NCBI GenBank assembly: GCA_964621165.1
Contig: CAZULC010000008.1
Span: forward strand, 17,172-81,171
Length of the DNA: 64,000 nt
Source of the DNA: UMGS1696 sp964621165
GTDB taxonomy: Bacteria; Bacillota; Clostridia; Oscillospirales; CAG-272
Direction of reading: 5' to 3'
This document shows, piece by piece, positions 42,485 to 52,522 of this stretch; the first letter of the stretch is position 1; every line of letters starts with the position of its first letter. Both the position numbers and the translations under genes were made by a program. The notes under the pieces were generated by a model. It searched no databases, was not told where the DNA came from, and worked only from the letters and a program-made list of their open reading frames with translations.

Positions 42485-44845
42485 ATGAACAGTAAAGTTT
42501 TATATACGCTTGAATTCAATAAAATTCTGGAGCTTCTCGCGGAAATTGCTCCCACTGACGGTTCGGCTGAGCTGGCGAGAAGACTTGTGCCGTCGTCGGA
42601 TATCGAGAAAATCAAGCTTAACCAGCAGCACACCACCGACGCGAAGACGCTAATAGGCATCAAGGGAATCCCAACTTTCGGAAAAATCAAGGACATCCGT
42701 CCCAGCGTGGAAAGAGCCGAAAAGGACGCGATTCTGTCTCTCAGAGAGCTGCTTGACTGCGCGTGTGTGTTCAGAACCGCACGGCTGCTTCTCGATTACG
42801 TGAGAGGGGAAAGAACTCCCCAGACTTCCCTTGGCGAGATTTTCGAGCGGCTCATACCCAACCGCAGTCTTGAGGAAAAAATCAACCGCTCCATTTTGGC
42901 CGACGATTTTGTAGCCGACGAGGCAAGTCCGCTTCTGGGCGAGATCCGGCGGAAAAAGCGTGCCACCGACAACAAAATCAAGGATTTGTTACAGAAATAC
43001 ACCTCAGGGCAGTCGAAGTATTTGCAGGAGAACATTGTTACAACTCGCGGCGGAAGATTTGTAATCCCGGTTAAAGCCGAATACCGCAACGAGGTCAAGG
43101 GCCTGATTCACGACACATCCCAGTCTGGCGCGACCCTGTTCATTGAACCCATGGCGGTGGTGGAGGCAAACAACGAGCTTCGGGAGCTTGAGAGCAAGGA
43201 AGAGCACGAAATCGAGCGGATTTTACGCGACCTTTCTGCCGGAATCGCCGTGTCGGGGAACTCACTGATTCTCGACTACCTGAACATAACCGAGCTTGCG
43301 TTCATCTTCGCCTGCGCGGATTTGTCCTACAAAATGAACGCCACTGCCCCAGAGATCATGGACAAGCCGGTGATTGAGATTATCAAGGGACGTCACCCGC
43401 TGCTGGACAAGGCTAAGGTTGTGCCGATTACGGTGTCCCTCGGCGAGAGCTACAGGATGCTTGTGATCACGGGACCTAACACCGGCGGCAAGACTGTTAC
43501 CTTAAAGACAATCGGACTGTTTACGCTTATGGCGCAGGCGGGGCTTCACATTCCGGCGGACGACCACTCGAGAATCGGCGTATTTGACGAGGTGTTCTCG
43601 GACATCGGAGACGAGCAGTCAATCGAGCAGTCACTGTCCACCTTCTCCTCCCACATGAAGGGAATCGTCAACATTATAGACAAAATGACCGACCACTCCC
43701 TTGTGCTGTTCGACGAGCTTGGTGCGGGAACCGATCCGGTTGAAGGCGCGGCTCTTGCTACGGCAATCCTTGAGGAAACACGGCTCACGGGAACACTCTG
43801 CGCCGCAACCACACATTACGCCGAGCTGAAAGCCTACGCAATCGAGACTGACGGTGTAATCAACGCCTCCTGCGAGTTTGACGTGAACACCTTAAAGCCC
43901 ACCTACAGGCTCATAATCGGCACTCCCGGCAAATCCAACGCCTTTGCCATTTCCGAAAAGCTGGGGCTGTCCCCGACCATTGTAAAGCGGGCTGAAACCT
44001 TTGTGGACACAGGCTCCCGCAGCTTTGAAGCGGTTATCGAAAAGCTTGAAAAGTCCCGTATTGATTTGGAGCGGGAAAAAGCCGAAGCTGAGCGGTCCCG
44101 CCGTGAGTTTGAAGAAAACCGCAGGAAGATGGAGTCGGAGCTTGAAAAGAAGCTTGCCAGTGCCGAAAAGGACGCGCAGAACATGAGAAAAAAAGCTCAG
44201 GAGCTGCTTGACGGCGCGAGAGCTACAAGTGAGTTTGTATTTGACAAGCTTGAGGAAGCGAAAAAGATGGAGGAGGCCGACAAAATCGCTGAGGCCAAGA
44301 AGAATGTGCGGGCGAAGGTCCATGCCTACAGCGACCAGGTGAATCCCATCACGGATCACGTCGACGACGAGGATTATGTCCTGCCGAGACCCCTTAAAAA
44401 AGGCGACGCCGTACTCCACCGGAATCTGGGAACACAGGGAATCCTACTCGACGACCCGGATAAAAACGGCGGGGTCAACCTGCGCATGGGTTCGGTGAAG
44501 ATGAAGGCAAACGTGAAGGATTTGAAGCTTGAGGAAGACGCGGAATCCGTGAAGAATCGCGATGAGAAGAAGCAGTCGTCCCTCAAAGCCCAGGTGAAGA
44601 AGAACTTCAAGCTCGAATGCGATGTCCGCGGAATGACCGGCGAGGAAGCGTGGTTCGTCGTGGACCAGTATATCGACGACGCGATAGTTGCGAAATTCCA
44701 CACCGCGACAATCATCCACGGCAAGGGAACGGGAGCCTTGAGGGCGGCTTTATGGAACAGATTCAAGACTGACAAGCGTGTGAAATCCTTCCGTGCGGGG
44801 GCTTACGGCGAAGGAGACTACGGCGTGACCGTACTTGAGCTGTGA
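42485..44845 (+). CDS. mutS2: endonuclease MutS2
   Basis: MutS-family ATPase without mismatch-recognition domain; it suppresses recombination and acts in ribosome-collision rescue in B. subtilis. The 786 aa protein has the lever/clamp region, Walker A GPNTGGKTVTLKTIG (about 329-343), Walker B LVLFDELGAGTDP, a long coiled coil (about 515-610), a KOW-like segment (KKGDAVLHRNLG) and a C-terminal Smr nuclease domain (about 707-786, with DVRGMTGEEA and IIHGKGTGALR). All motifs are intact. Confidence 0.96.
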   Translation: MNSKVLYTLEFNKILELLAEIAPTDGSAELARRLVPSSDIEKIKLNQQHTTDAKTLIGIKGIPTFGKIKDIRPSVERAEKDAILSLRELLDCACVFRTARLLLDYVRGERTPQTSLGEIFERLIPNRSLEEKINRSILADDFVADEASPLLGEIRRKKRATDNKIKDLLQKYTSGQSKYLQENIVTTRGGRFVIPVKAEYRNEVKGLIHDTSQSGATLFIEPMAVVEANNELRELESKEEHEIERILRDLSAGIAVSGNSLILDYLNITELAFIFACADLSYKMNATAPEIMDKPVIEIIKGRHPLLDKAKVVPITVSLGESYRMLVITGPNTGGKTVTLKTIGLFTLMAQAGLHIPADDHSRIGVFDEVFSDIGDEQSIEQSLSTFSSHMKGIVNIIDKMTDHSLVLFDELGAGTDPVEGAALATAILEETRLTGTLCAATTHYAELKAYAIETDGVINASCEFDVNTLKPTYRLIIGTPGKSNAFAISEKLGLSPTIVKRAETFVDTGSRSFEAVIEKLEKSRIDLEREKAEAERSRREFEENRRKMESELEKKLASAEKDAQNMRKKAQELLDGARATSEFVFDKLEEAKKMEEADKIAEAKKNVRAKVHAYSDQVNPITDHVDDEDYVLPRPLKKGDAVLHRNLGTQGILLDDPDKNGGVNLRMGSVKMKANVKDLKLEEDAESVKNRDEKKQSSLKAQVKKNFKLECDVRGMTGEEAWFVVDQYIDDAIVAKFHTATIIHGKGTGALRAALWNRFKTDKRVKSFRAGAYGEGDYGVTVLEL

Positions 44846-44947
44846 ACGAAAAATTAACATCATGTAAAATTTTGCTGTAAAAGCTCGGTTTAAGGCGAAA
44901 TTTGAAAAAAAATTTTTTCTTTTGCGCATAAAATCTTACAATTTGGA

Positions 44948-44976
44948 TTGCAATATCAGAGAAAAAATGATATAAT
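44948..44976 (+). promoter_or_regulatory. sigma-A-like promoter of the sugar isomerase gene
   Basis: TTGCAA (44948-44953) and TATAAT (44971-44976) are 17 bp apart, giving a 5' leader of about 110 nt with a TTAGAT/ATCTAA hairpin near 45056-45071. The rest of the 248-nt gap after mutS2 is A+T-rich with no other feature seen. Confidence 0.65.
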
Positions 44977-45093
44977 TATTATATTGAATAAATATAGGGT
45001 TGTACAATCGACTTTTATTGTGAAAAAAGAAAATATCAACAATAATAAAATATCATTAGATGATAATCTAAAACGAAAACGGAGTATACGCCA

Positions 45094-45960
45094 ATGGTAA
45101 AGTTTAAGTTAAGCGCATTTTCGGATGAATATTCGTCGTCACTGGACGAGCAAATAGAAGGACTTATCACAAACAAAATCAGAATGACCGAACTGAGGGG
45201 CGTCGACGGAGTCAATGTGTCCGACCTCTCCCCTTCACAGGTGGCTGATGTTCACAAGAAGCTTGACTCCGCCGGAATCTCACTTTCCGCTGTCGGTTCG
45301 CCAATCGGTAAAATCAGAATAAACGACCCTATTGATTTACATATTGACAAGCTTAAAAACACCTGCGAGGTGGCTTTGACCTTAGGCTGCGACAAAATCC
45401 GCATGTTCTCCTTCTACATTCCCGACGGAAACTACGACGAATGCAGAAACGAGGTCATCGACAGAATGGGCGCAATGCTCGACGTGGCTGACGATTACGG
45501 TGTGACATTATGCCATGAGAACGAAAAGGGAATCTACGGCGATACTCCCGAAAGATGTCTCGATATTCTCGAGGAATTCGGCGGACGTCTTGGATGCGTG
45601 TTCGACCCTGCCAACTTCATTCAGTGCGGATGCGAACCCTTCGAGCATTGCTACAACCTGCTGAAGTCCCACATCACCTATATGCACATTAAGGATGCTC
45701 TGTCAAACGGTTTCGTGGTTCCCGCCGGAATGGGCAAGGGATGCATACCTGAACTTCTGGCAGTGATCAACCGTGAGTTCTCCGGCGAGTTCATCCTTAC
45801 AATCGAACCGCACCTGAGAGTGTTCAGCGGACTTGAAAAACTGGAAGAGTCCGGAAACACAAGCGTAATCGGAAGCACCTACAAGACGTCCGAGGAAGCG
45901 TTCAGAACCGCAGCGGAATATCTGCGCTACTGCATTCCGAAGACCGCACAGCTTGGCTGA
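45094..45960 (+). CDS. sugar phosphate isomerase/epimerase (AP-endonuclease-2 TIM barrel)
   Basis: A 288 aa TIM-barrel protein of the xylose-isomerase-like group. It shows the metal-binding pattern expected for the fold: Glu in TLCHENEKGIY, Asp/His in GCVFDPANF and THIKD-like YMHIKDA, and Glu in FILTIEPH near the C-terminus. Substrate unknown, but the next gene (85 nt downstream) is a rhamnulokinase-like sugar kinase, so a role in deoxy-sugar catabolism is plausible. No SD of canonical strength is visible (GGAG at about 45080). Confidence 0.83.
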   Translation: MVKFKLSAFSDEYSSSLDEQIEGLITNKIRMTELRGVDGVNVSDLSPSQVADVHKKLDSAGISLSAVGSPIGKIRINDPIDLHIDKLKNTCEVALTLGCDKIRMFSFYIPDGNYDECRNEVIDRMGAMLDVADDYGVTLCHENEKGIYGDTPERCLDILEEFGGRLGCVFDPANFIQCGCEPFEHCYNLLKSHITYMHIKDALSNGFVVPAGMGKGCIPELLAVINREFSGEFILTIEPHLRVFSGLEKLEESGNTSVIGSTYKTSEEAFRTAAEYLRYCIPKTAQLG

Positions 45961-46045
45961 GCTTGAGCGGATTTGTGAGAAAACCGCGTGATTTTATAAA
46001 CCCCTTTGGGTCCAGACAATTTTTAGAAATATAGGAGGCATGCTT

Positions 46046-47521
46046 ATGAAAGAAAAAAAGGTTCTGGCTGTAGACATAGGCGCGTCAAGCGGACGTGGCA
46101 TTATCGGCTCATTCGACGGTGAAAAGCTGACTCTTGACGAGATACACCGCTTTTCCAACGATCCGGTCAGCATGCCCGGAGGATTTTTCTGGGATGCTCC
46201 GAGACTTACCCACGAGGTGAAGCAGGCGGTTCTCAAAGCGTCCCACACAGGCGAAATTTCATCCATGGGAATCGACACATGGGGCGTGGACTACGGTTTT
46301 CTCGATAAAAGCGGTGCACTGCTGTCAAATCCCTACCACTACAGGGACAGCCGCACCGTCGGAATTCAGGAATATGTCTTTGAAAAATACGCTCCAAAGA
46401 GTGAGATTTATTCAAAAACCGGCATTCAGTCGTTGAATTTCAACACACTGTACCAGCTGGCCGCCGATCTGCGGGACCGTGAGTGGATTGTCGACAACGC
46501 CGAGTGTCTGCTCCACATGCCCGACCTTTTGGCGTACTTTCTTACCGGTGTTAAGTCCAGCGAGTACACCATAGCGTCCACTGGAATGCTTCTTGACGCG
46601 GTTGACAGAAACTATTCGTGGGAGATAATCGAGAAGTTCGGAATCCCCAGACGGCTGTTCTGCGACATTGTAGAGCCGGGAAGCGTATGCGGCAAGCTTA
46701 CTTCATCTGTGGAAGAGGAAACCGGAAACACGGACCTCACCCTGATGAAAATAGCGTCCCACGACACGGCAAGCGCGGTTTTGTCCGTTCCCGCCGTAAA
46801 GAAGGACTTCCTCTATATTTCAAGCGGGACATGGTCGCTGATGGGTACGGAGTGTTCTGAGCCTGTTATAACCGACGTTTCGGCAAAATATGACTTCACC
46901 AACGAGGGCGGAGTCTTCGGCACAATCCGGCTGCTGAAAAACATCATGGGTCTGTGGCTCGAGCAGGAGTCCCGCCGTCAATGGAAGAGGGAAGGCAAAA
47001 GCTACACCTTTGACGAACTGTCGGAAATGGCGCTGGCTTCAAAGCCACTGCAGTCGCTCATAAATCCGGACAGCATCCTCTTCTCTCCCGCCGGAAACAT
47101 GCCAAAGCGAATCTGCGAGTACTGCGAAAAGACCGGACAGCACGTTCCTGAAAATCCCGGCGAGATTGTGCGGTGTATTTTCGAGTCGCTTGCCCTCTGC
47201 TACAGAGCCACGGCTGAAAGTCTCGAGGCAATGACCGGCAAAAAATACGAGGTCATCAACATTGTAGGCGGCGGAACAAAGGAAGAAATGCTCTCGAAAT
47301 TCGCGGCAAACGCGTCCGGCAAGACAGTCTACGCCGGTCCTGTTGAAGCCACGACTATCGGCAACTGCATGATGCAGCTTATCGGCTCCGGCGACGTGTC
47401 CGACATGTGGGAAGCCCGCCGCATAATTAAGGATTCCTTTGAAGTCAAGATATACGAGCCTGACCTCACCGAAAAAGCCGCGTGGGACGAAGCATACGGG
47501 AGATTTATCACACTTCAATGA
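46046..47521 (+). CDS. rhaB: rhamnulokinase (FGGY family)
   Basis: A 491 aa FGGY carbohydrate kinase. The start KVLAVDIGASSGRGIIG, GIDTWGVDYGFLD, SHDTASAVLSVP, ISSGTWSLMGTE and the C-terminal IVGGGTKEEMLSKFAA motif match rhamnulokinase rather than xylulokinase. AGGAGG at about 46032-46037 supports ATG 46046 rather than the ATG at 46040, which is too close. Partner genes for L-rhamnose isomerase and the aldolase are not in the window, so substrate identity rests on sequence resemblance. Confidence 0.87.
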   Translation: MKEKKVLAVDIGASSGRGIIGSFDGEKLTLDEIHRFSNDPVSMPGGFFWDAPRLTHEVKQAVLKASHTGEISSMGIDTWGVDYGFLDKSGALLSNPYHYRDSRTVGIQEYVFEKYAPKSEIYSKTGIQSLNFNTLYQLAADLRDREWIVDNAECLLHMPDLLAYFLTGVKSSEYTIASTGMLLDAVDRNYSWEIIEKFGIPRRLFCDIVEPGSVCGKLTSSVEEETGNTDLTLMKIASHDTASAVLSVPAVKKDFLYISSGTWSLMGTECSEPVITDVSAKYDFTNEGGVFGTIRLLKNIMGLWLEQESRRQWKREGKSYTFDELSEMALASKPLQSLINPDSILFSPAGNMPKRICEYCEKTGQHVPENPGEIVRCIFESLALCYRATAESLEAMTGKKYEVINIVGGGTKEEMLSKFAANASGKTVYAGPVEATTIGNCMMQLIGSGDVSDMWEARRIIKDSFEVKIYEPDLTEKAAWDEAYGRFITLQ

Positions 47522-47612
47522 TTTAAGCCTGAAATTGCATATTGTACAGATATACATACTGATAAAAGAAGAATAACGAATCCGAGATTTATCTGAGAGG
47601 AAACAAAAACGG

Positions 47613-48746
47613 ATGAACAATAAAAAGGTTAAAAGAAATTTACTTTTGCTCATGAGCATTGCCGCCTCGTTTTCGCTTACCTCCTGCGGTGAAATAGAGA
47701 TGCGCGACGCTGATTTGTATGAAAAGAATCAGTGGGAGACTGAGGAAGCTTCCGTGAGAATGCTCGCTCCCGCCGAACGCGAAAACACAGTGAGCGCTGC
47801 TCCGGAAACCGAAACCGAAGAGGAGCCGGAAGAACTGACAAAGGTGCATCTGTCCTTCTGCGGAAGAGTCACGACTGACGAGCAGGTCATTACCGACGCG
47901 GCCAACCGTGCGACTGAGGGCAAAAGCTACAGTTTCCTGAAAATGTACACTGGCGTTTACAATGCCGTCAACTCTGCGGATCTGTCCGCATGCTCATATG
48001 CTCCCGCGAAAACCGAAGAGGGCGAGGCAGTTACCGTACCGGTTGAATCAATCGGTGCTCTCTACGATATGGGCCTTGACATGGTGAACACAAGCTCCGA
48101 GGTCCAGATTGGCGAGTACCTCAGCGACTATGACATGGTTGAGCTTGGCACAAAGTCCGAAGCGGAATACGAAGATATAAACGGACTCAGGTTCGCTTTC
48201 CTCAGCGTGGGAGGAGCTTCCCCCATTGCGGCAGACGGCGACAACCTCAAGTCCGAGATAGAATACGCTGATTTTCAGTCTGATGTGGTGGTGGTTCTGG
48301 TCAACTGGGAAGAGGGAACCTCTGCCTCCGATATGAAGAAAATCTCATATGACATCGCCGCAGCAGGCGCTGATATTGTTGTAGGAAACGGCACGACTCT
48401 CGGCGGCGTGGAATGGGTTGATACAGGGGACGGAACTTTGACCCTTGCGGCCTATTCCCTAGGAAATCTGATCGGAAACTCAGACAGCATAGAGGGACTT
48501 CTCGGCGGAGTTTTGGAATTTGACGTGGTGTCAAATGGCGAGTCCATTGAAATCAGCGGCGCCTCCTTGAGTCCTACAGTTGTACAGTACACGGAGGAAG
48601 GCGCATATCAGGTGTTCGCTCTCAAGGACTACAGCGACGAGCTTGGCGAAAAGCATGCGGTCAGCGGAGTCACGGAGAGCAGACTTGAGACGGTTGTGAA
48701 AAAAGCGGTGAGCGCGGAATTTCTTCCAGATTGGCTCAACGACTGA
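47613..48746 (+). CDS. CapA-like lipoprotein with degenerate active site
   Basis: A 377 aa lipoprotein (basic start, hydrophobic core, lipobox LTSC with Cys25) with an acidic linker (about 55-75) and a CapA/PGA_cap-type metallophosphatase-like fold from about residue 77. Where the family has GD, HWG and GHHPH metal-binding motifs, this protein has GR (84-85), NWE (231-233) and GNGTT (258-262); the later YSLGN motif is kept. It therefore looks like an extracytoplasmic pseudo-enzyme. It precedes an amidase lipoprotein by 42 nt. Confidence 0.75.
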   Translation: MNNKKVKRNLLLLMSIAASFSLTSCGEIEMRDADLYEKNQWETEEASVRMLAPAERENTVSAAPETETEEEPEELTKVHLSFCGRVTTDEQVITDAANRATEGKSYSFLKMYTGVYNAVNSADLSACSYAPAKTEEGEAVTVPVESIGALYDMGLDMVNTSSEVQIGEYLSDYDMVELGTKSEAEYEDINGLRFAFLSVGGASPIAADGDNLKSEIEYADFQSDVVVVLVNWEEGTSASDMKKISYDIAAAGADIVVGNGTTLGGVEWVDTGDGTLTLAAYSLGNLIGNSDSIEGLLGGVLEFDVVSNGESIEISGASLSPTVVQYTEEGAYQVFALKDYSDELGEKHAVSGVTESRLETVVKKAVSAEFLPDWLND

Positions 48747-48788
48747 GGATTCCCGGACAGATTTTATTACAGCAGGAAAGCATAACCC

Positions 48789-49622
48789 ATGAATATAAAC
48801 AAGAAAAAACTCGCCGGTATATTAAGCGGAGTGCTGGCCGTTCTGATTTTGTCCTCATGCTCAGGCAAGGATGGTGAGGAGAACAGCGGCGTGGAAGACA
48901 AGATTACTACAATCAAAGCCGCACAACCGTCTGAACATGGAGTCGGGCGCGAAATGAACGGCAAAAAATCCCGTCCGTCCTCGTCAAACGGCATAATAAT
49001 ATGCATAGATCCGGGTCACGGATTCATTGACGGCGGGTGCGGTGAAGGGGTCTGGGCTGACGGAACGGTGGAAAAAGATATAACAATGGCCATCTCCAAG
49101 CTGCTCGAGGAAGATTTGCAGCATTTGGGCTATGGCACGATTATGACTCACGACGGTGTGACTCCACCTGAGGGCGGCGACGCAAATTCCGACGGTATTT
49201 TCAATGCAAGCGAGCGGGTGGCATATGTGAATCAGCTTGATTATGACTACTTTGTGTCGATTCATGTGAATTCTTACGAACAGGATCCAAGTACTTCCGG
49301 CATACGCATTTATTATGAAGACGACGCGAACTGGCGCAAGGCGGGCAAGGACTCCGATAAGTTAGCTGAGGAAATATCCACTTCTATCCTGACGGAAATG
49401 AAGCCAACAGTTCCACCGATGACCTGTGACCAGAATGTTGTGTCCTACGCCGTGGTTCGCGAAACAATGGAAGCGGCCTGCCTGATTGAGACGGGATTCT
49501 GCACCAACGAAACCGACGCCAAAAATTTAGTCGACGAAAAGTGGCAGGCAGAGCTGGCTCAGGCTATAGCTGATGGAATTGACGCGTATTATTCCGCGAA
49601 AGCTGACGACAACGGCATATAA
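48789..49622 (+). CDS. N-acetylmuramoyl-L-alanine amidase, lipoprotein
   Basis: A 277 aa surface-anchored amidase_3. Signal peptide with lipobox LSSC (Cys near residue 24), a Ser/Lys-rich linker, then the catalytic domain with zinc ligands in IDPGHG, EKDI and SIHVN and the catalytic Glu in LIETGFCTN. All catalytic residues are present, unlike the CapA-like neighbour. It is probably co-transcribed with that gene and could act in peptidoglycan turnover at the cell surface. Confidence 0.9.
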   Translation: MNINKKKLAGILSGVLAVLILSSCSGKDGEENSGVEDKITTIKAAQPSEHGVGREMNGKKSRPSSSNGIIICIDPGHGFIDGGCGEGVWADGTVEKDITMAISKLLEEDLQHLGYGTIMTHDGVTPPEGGDANSDGIFNASERVAYVNQLDYDYFVSIHVNSYEQDPSTSGIRIYYEDDANWRKAGKDSDKLAEEISTSILTEMKPTVPPMTCDQNVVSYAVVRETMEAACLIETGFCTNETDAKNLVDEKWQAELAQAIADGIDAYYSAKADDNGI

Positions 49623-49643
49623 ACGGTTCTACCGATTTTGGAG

Positions 49644-49655
49644 TGACAATTGTCA
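49644..49655. promoter_or_regulatory. palindrome upstream of the AEC transporter gene
   Basis: TGACAATTGTCA is a perfect 12-bp palindrome in the 55-nt gap before the transporter gene and only 22 nt from its start codon. It is a plausible operator half-site pair, but no regulator gene is adjacent. Confidence 0.3.
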
Positions 49656-49677
49656 TTCTTGATTTTGAGGAGTGATT

Positions 49678-50637
49678 ATGCTTGAAAATCTGCGGTACAG
49701 CGTGAACGCCATACTTCCCATATTCATCCTTGTGTTAATCGGCGCGGGGCTGAAAAAATGGGGTGTTGTCAACGACTCCTTCGTGGAAGCAGCGGACAAA
49801 ATCGTTTTCAAACTGGGACTGCCGGTGATGCTTTTCTGCGAGGTCGCAGAGTGCAGAATTTCCGACAACCTCGACTTAAAGCTGATTAAATTCCTTCTCA
49901 TATCTGTGACGGCGGTCTTTGTCATAGTGTCATTACTTTGCGCGGTATTTGTCAAGGATAAAACAAAAAGCGGAGCATTGGCTCAGGGAATCTGCCGCTC
50001 GAATTTTGCAATACTTGGCGTTCCCTTGGCAGTGAACATGTTCGGAGAAGCCGGAGGTGCCGCTATAGCTATTGCCATGCCCTTTGTGATTCTCATGTTC
50101 AACTCATATTCCGTGGTGATTCTGTCGATTTTTTCCGGACGGGAAGAGAACAGATTCAGCGCAAAGACCCTACTCGGCATATTAAAAAATGTAGTTACAA
50201 ATCCGCTGATTATCGGAGTGGTGCTGGCGCTTCCGTTCATGATATTTGAGCTGAGCCTGCCTACCGCCGCCGACAAAACCCTGAGTTATATCTCAAATAT
50301 TACGACGCCGCTTGCGCTTTTCAGCCTTGGGGCAAACTTCAAGACGGACAGCCTCAGGGGACGAGTAGGGTACGCCGTGGTGGGAGCCGTGGGTAAAACC
50401 GTTGTGATTCCTGCCGCCGCACTAACCATTGCCGCGCTTGTGGGTCTTCGCGGAACTTCACTTGGGGTGGTTCTCATCTGTTTTGGTGCGCCTACGGCTG
50501 TTTCAAGCTATATCATGGCGAAAAAGATGGGCAACGACCATGAGCTGGCGGCTCAGATTCTGCTGTTGTCGACGTTTGTCTGCGTGATTACTATATTTGT
50601 GGGTATATTTATTTTGAAAACGCTTGAACTGATATAG
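49678..50637 (+). CDS. AEC family transporter (auxin efflux carrier-like)
   Basis: A 319 aa membrane protein with about ten helices in two inverted halves, each of five. The N-terminal NAILPIFILVLIGAGLKK and a later FGAPTAVSSYIMAKKMG are typical of bacterial AEC permeases, often malate or other carboxylate carriers. ATG 49678 is preferred to GTG 49672 because GAGGAG lies at the right distance. A perfect 12-bp palindrome TGACAATTGTCA (49644-49655) lies just upstream and could be an operator. Confidence 0.85.
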   Translation: MLENLRYSVNAILPIFILVLIGAGLKKWGVVNDSFVEAADKIVFKLGLPVMLFCEVAECRISDNLDLKLIKFLLISVTAVFVIVSLLCAVFVKDKTKSGALAQGICRSNFAILGVPLAVNMFGEAGGAAIAIAMPFVILMFNSYSVVILSIFSGREENRFSAKTLLGILKNVVTNPLIIGVVLALPFMIFELSLPTAADKTLSYISNITTPLALFSLGANFKTDSLRGRVGYAVVGAVGKTVVIPAAALTIAALVGLRGTSLGVVLICFGAPTAVSSYIMAKKMGNDHELAAQILLLSTFVCVITIFVGIFILKTLELI

Positions 50638-50737
50638 AACTGCGGCAGAGCAAAGTTTAAATTATGAAAAGCAGCCGTGCGTGAAAGATAAAGCATGGCT
50701 TTAATTAAAAAACGACTCTCACTTAGGAAAATAAAAA

Positions 50738-51370
50738 ATGGCTTTTGATTTCAAGAAAGAATACAAGGAATTCTATATGCCGAAGGACAAACCGACCATT
50801 GTTGATGTTCCGACGGCAAACTATATCGCGGTCAGGGGAAAAGGCAATCCCAACGAAGATAGCGGTGCGTATCAACAGGCTGTCAGCATTGTGTATGCCG
50901 TGGCGTATACTCTGAAAATGAACTATAAGACAGACCATAAAATAGACGGCTTTTTTGAATACGTGGTTCCGCCGCTCGAGGGCTTTTGGTGGCAGGATGG
51001 CGTTGACGGCGTGGATTACAGCAATAAATCGACCTTCAATTGGATTTCCGTCATTCGCCTGCCCGATTTTATCAAAAAGCAGGATTTTGATTGGGCTTTC
51101 GACGCCGCTTCGAAGAAAAAAGGGCTTGACTGTTCCTCAGCTCAGTTTTTGACGGTGAATGAAGGTCTGTGTGTGCAGATCATGCATGTGGGTCCTTACG
51201 ACAATGAGCCGGAAACGGTTGCCCTCATGGACCGATATCTTTTAGAGAACGGTTATGCCAACGATATGACGGACGACAGATTGCACCATGAAATCTACAT
51301 TTCTGCCCCCAGAAAATGTGCCGCGGATAAGCTGAAAACGGTGATCAGGCATCCCATCAAAAAAGTGTGA
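50738..51370 (+). CDS. GyrI-like small-molecule-binding domain protein
   Basis: A 210 aa cytoplasmic protein of the GyrI-like/SOUL group. The pattern PTANYIAVRGKGNPN at the start, PPLEGFWW in the middle and VQIMHVGPYDNEPET plus HHEIYISAPRK at the end is typical of stand-alone GyrI-like proteins, which bind or hydrolyse small hydrophobic molecules. AGGAAA lies before ATG 50738. No DNA-binding domain is present. Its specific ligand is unknown. Confidence 0.88.
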   Translation: MAFDFKKEYKEFYMPKDKPTIVDVPTANYIAVRGKGNPNEDSGAYQQAVSIVYAVAYTLKMNYKTDHKIDGFFEYVVPPLEGFWWQDGVDGVDYSNKSTFNWISVIRLPDFIKKQDFDWAFDAASKKKGLDCSSAQFLTVNEGLCVQIMHVGPYDNEPETVALMDRYLLENGYANDMTDDRLHHEIYISAPRKCAADKLKTVIRHPIKKV

Positions 51371-51465
51371 GCATTCACGTTTTGTCAAATAGCCGCTCAT
51401 GTAATGCCGAGTGAGAATTTTTTATGAATATAAATACGCCGCTATGCGGCAAATGGAGGAATAAC

Positions 51466-52506
51466 ATGATTAATCTCGAAACCGAAATCAGAGAGCAGCC
51501 TTCCACGATTGTCAACACGCTTGACATCAATCTCGGAAAAATCCGTGAGGTTGTGGAAAAAGCCAAGTCCACCGGAATCAAGCAGGTTTACTTTGCGGCT
51601 CGCGGAACATCCGACCATGCATGCGTGTACGCACAGTACCTCTTTGGAATCCTCGCCGGAATCCCCTGCGCATTGGGAACGCCCTCTGTTTTCACAAAGT
51701 ATGGATCACATGTGGACCTGTCCGGAAATTTAGTCGTAGGCGTGTCCCAGTCCGGTAAAGCCGAAGACGTTTTGGCTGTGCTTGAGTCCGCAAAGGCTGA
51801 CGGAGCGATTACCGTTGCAGTAACAAACAACACCGAGTCCCCCATGGCAAAAGCTGCAGAGTACCACCTCTATTGTGGATGCGGATTCGAAGCAAGCATT
51901 GCCGCTACAAAGACATTCACATCCCAGATGATGATTCTCGGACTGATGGCAGCCGTATGGGGCGGACGTGAGGATGTCATTGCCGAATACCGCACGCTTG
52001 GTGCAAAGGCTCAGGAACTTCTCGATACAAAATTCGACGAAATAAACGCGCTTGCCGAAAAATATCAGAACATCCCTGGCGCAATTCTTTTGGGACGCGG
52101 CGTTTCCTACTGCATTGCCCTCGAGGGTGCGCTGAAGATGCTGGAGACCAACAAGATTAAGATGAAGGGCTATCCCACATCCGACTTCCACCACGGACCT
52201 ATCGCACAGGTGAAGGAAGGCGATCTGGTGTTCGTCATCTCTCCCAAAGGCATGACCGAGGACGACTCATCGGCAATCATTGAAAAACTGCAGAATGTCA
52301 AAGCCGACGTGGTTGTCATCACCGACAGCGCGGACGAGGTTCCCGCAGGCACACACGGCGTGATTCTTCCCGCAGCCGGAAGCGAACTGACCTTCCCATT
52401 CATGGCGGTTATGTTCTTCCAGCTTCTCGCCTGCCGCATGACCGTAATCCGCGGAATCGACCCTGACAAAGCCGGCGTCATCAACAAGATTACAATCACA
52501 AAGTAA
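51466..52506 (+). CDS. SIS-domain sugar isomerase/deaminase (GlmS isomerase-like, no glutaminase domain)
   Basis: A 346 aa protein with two SIS domains, like the isomerase half of GlmS. It shows YFAARGTSDHA, VGVSQSGKAEDVL and CGFEASIAATKTFTSQ in the first half and GRGVSYCIALEGALKM and DFHHGPIAQV in the second. The glutamine amidotransferase domain is absent, so it is more likely a sugar-phosphate deaminase/isomerase (fructosamine- or aminosugar-type) than a GlmS. SD GGAGGA precedes ATG 51466; a terminator follows. Confidence 0.87.
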   Translation: MINLETEIREQPSTIVNTLDINLGKIREVVEKAKSTGIKQVYFAARGTSDHACVYAQYLFGILAGIPCALGTPSVFTKYGSHVDLSGNLVVGVSQSGKAEDVLAVLESAKADGAITVAVTNNTESPMAKAAEYHLYCGCGFEASIAATKTFTSQMMILGLMAAVWGGREDVIAEYRTLGAKAQELLDTKFDEINALAEKYQNIPGAILLGRGVSYCIALEGALKMLETNKIKMKGYPTSDFHHGPIAQVKEGDLVFVISPKGMTEDDSSAIIEKLQNVKADVVVITDSADEVPAGTHGVILPAAGSELTFPFMAVMFFQLLACRMTVIRGIDPDKAGVINKITITK

Positions 52507-52522
52507 AATCAAAAGTCAAAGC

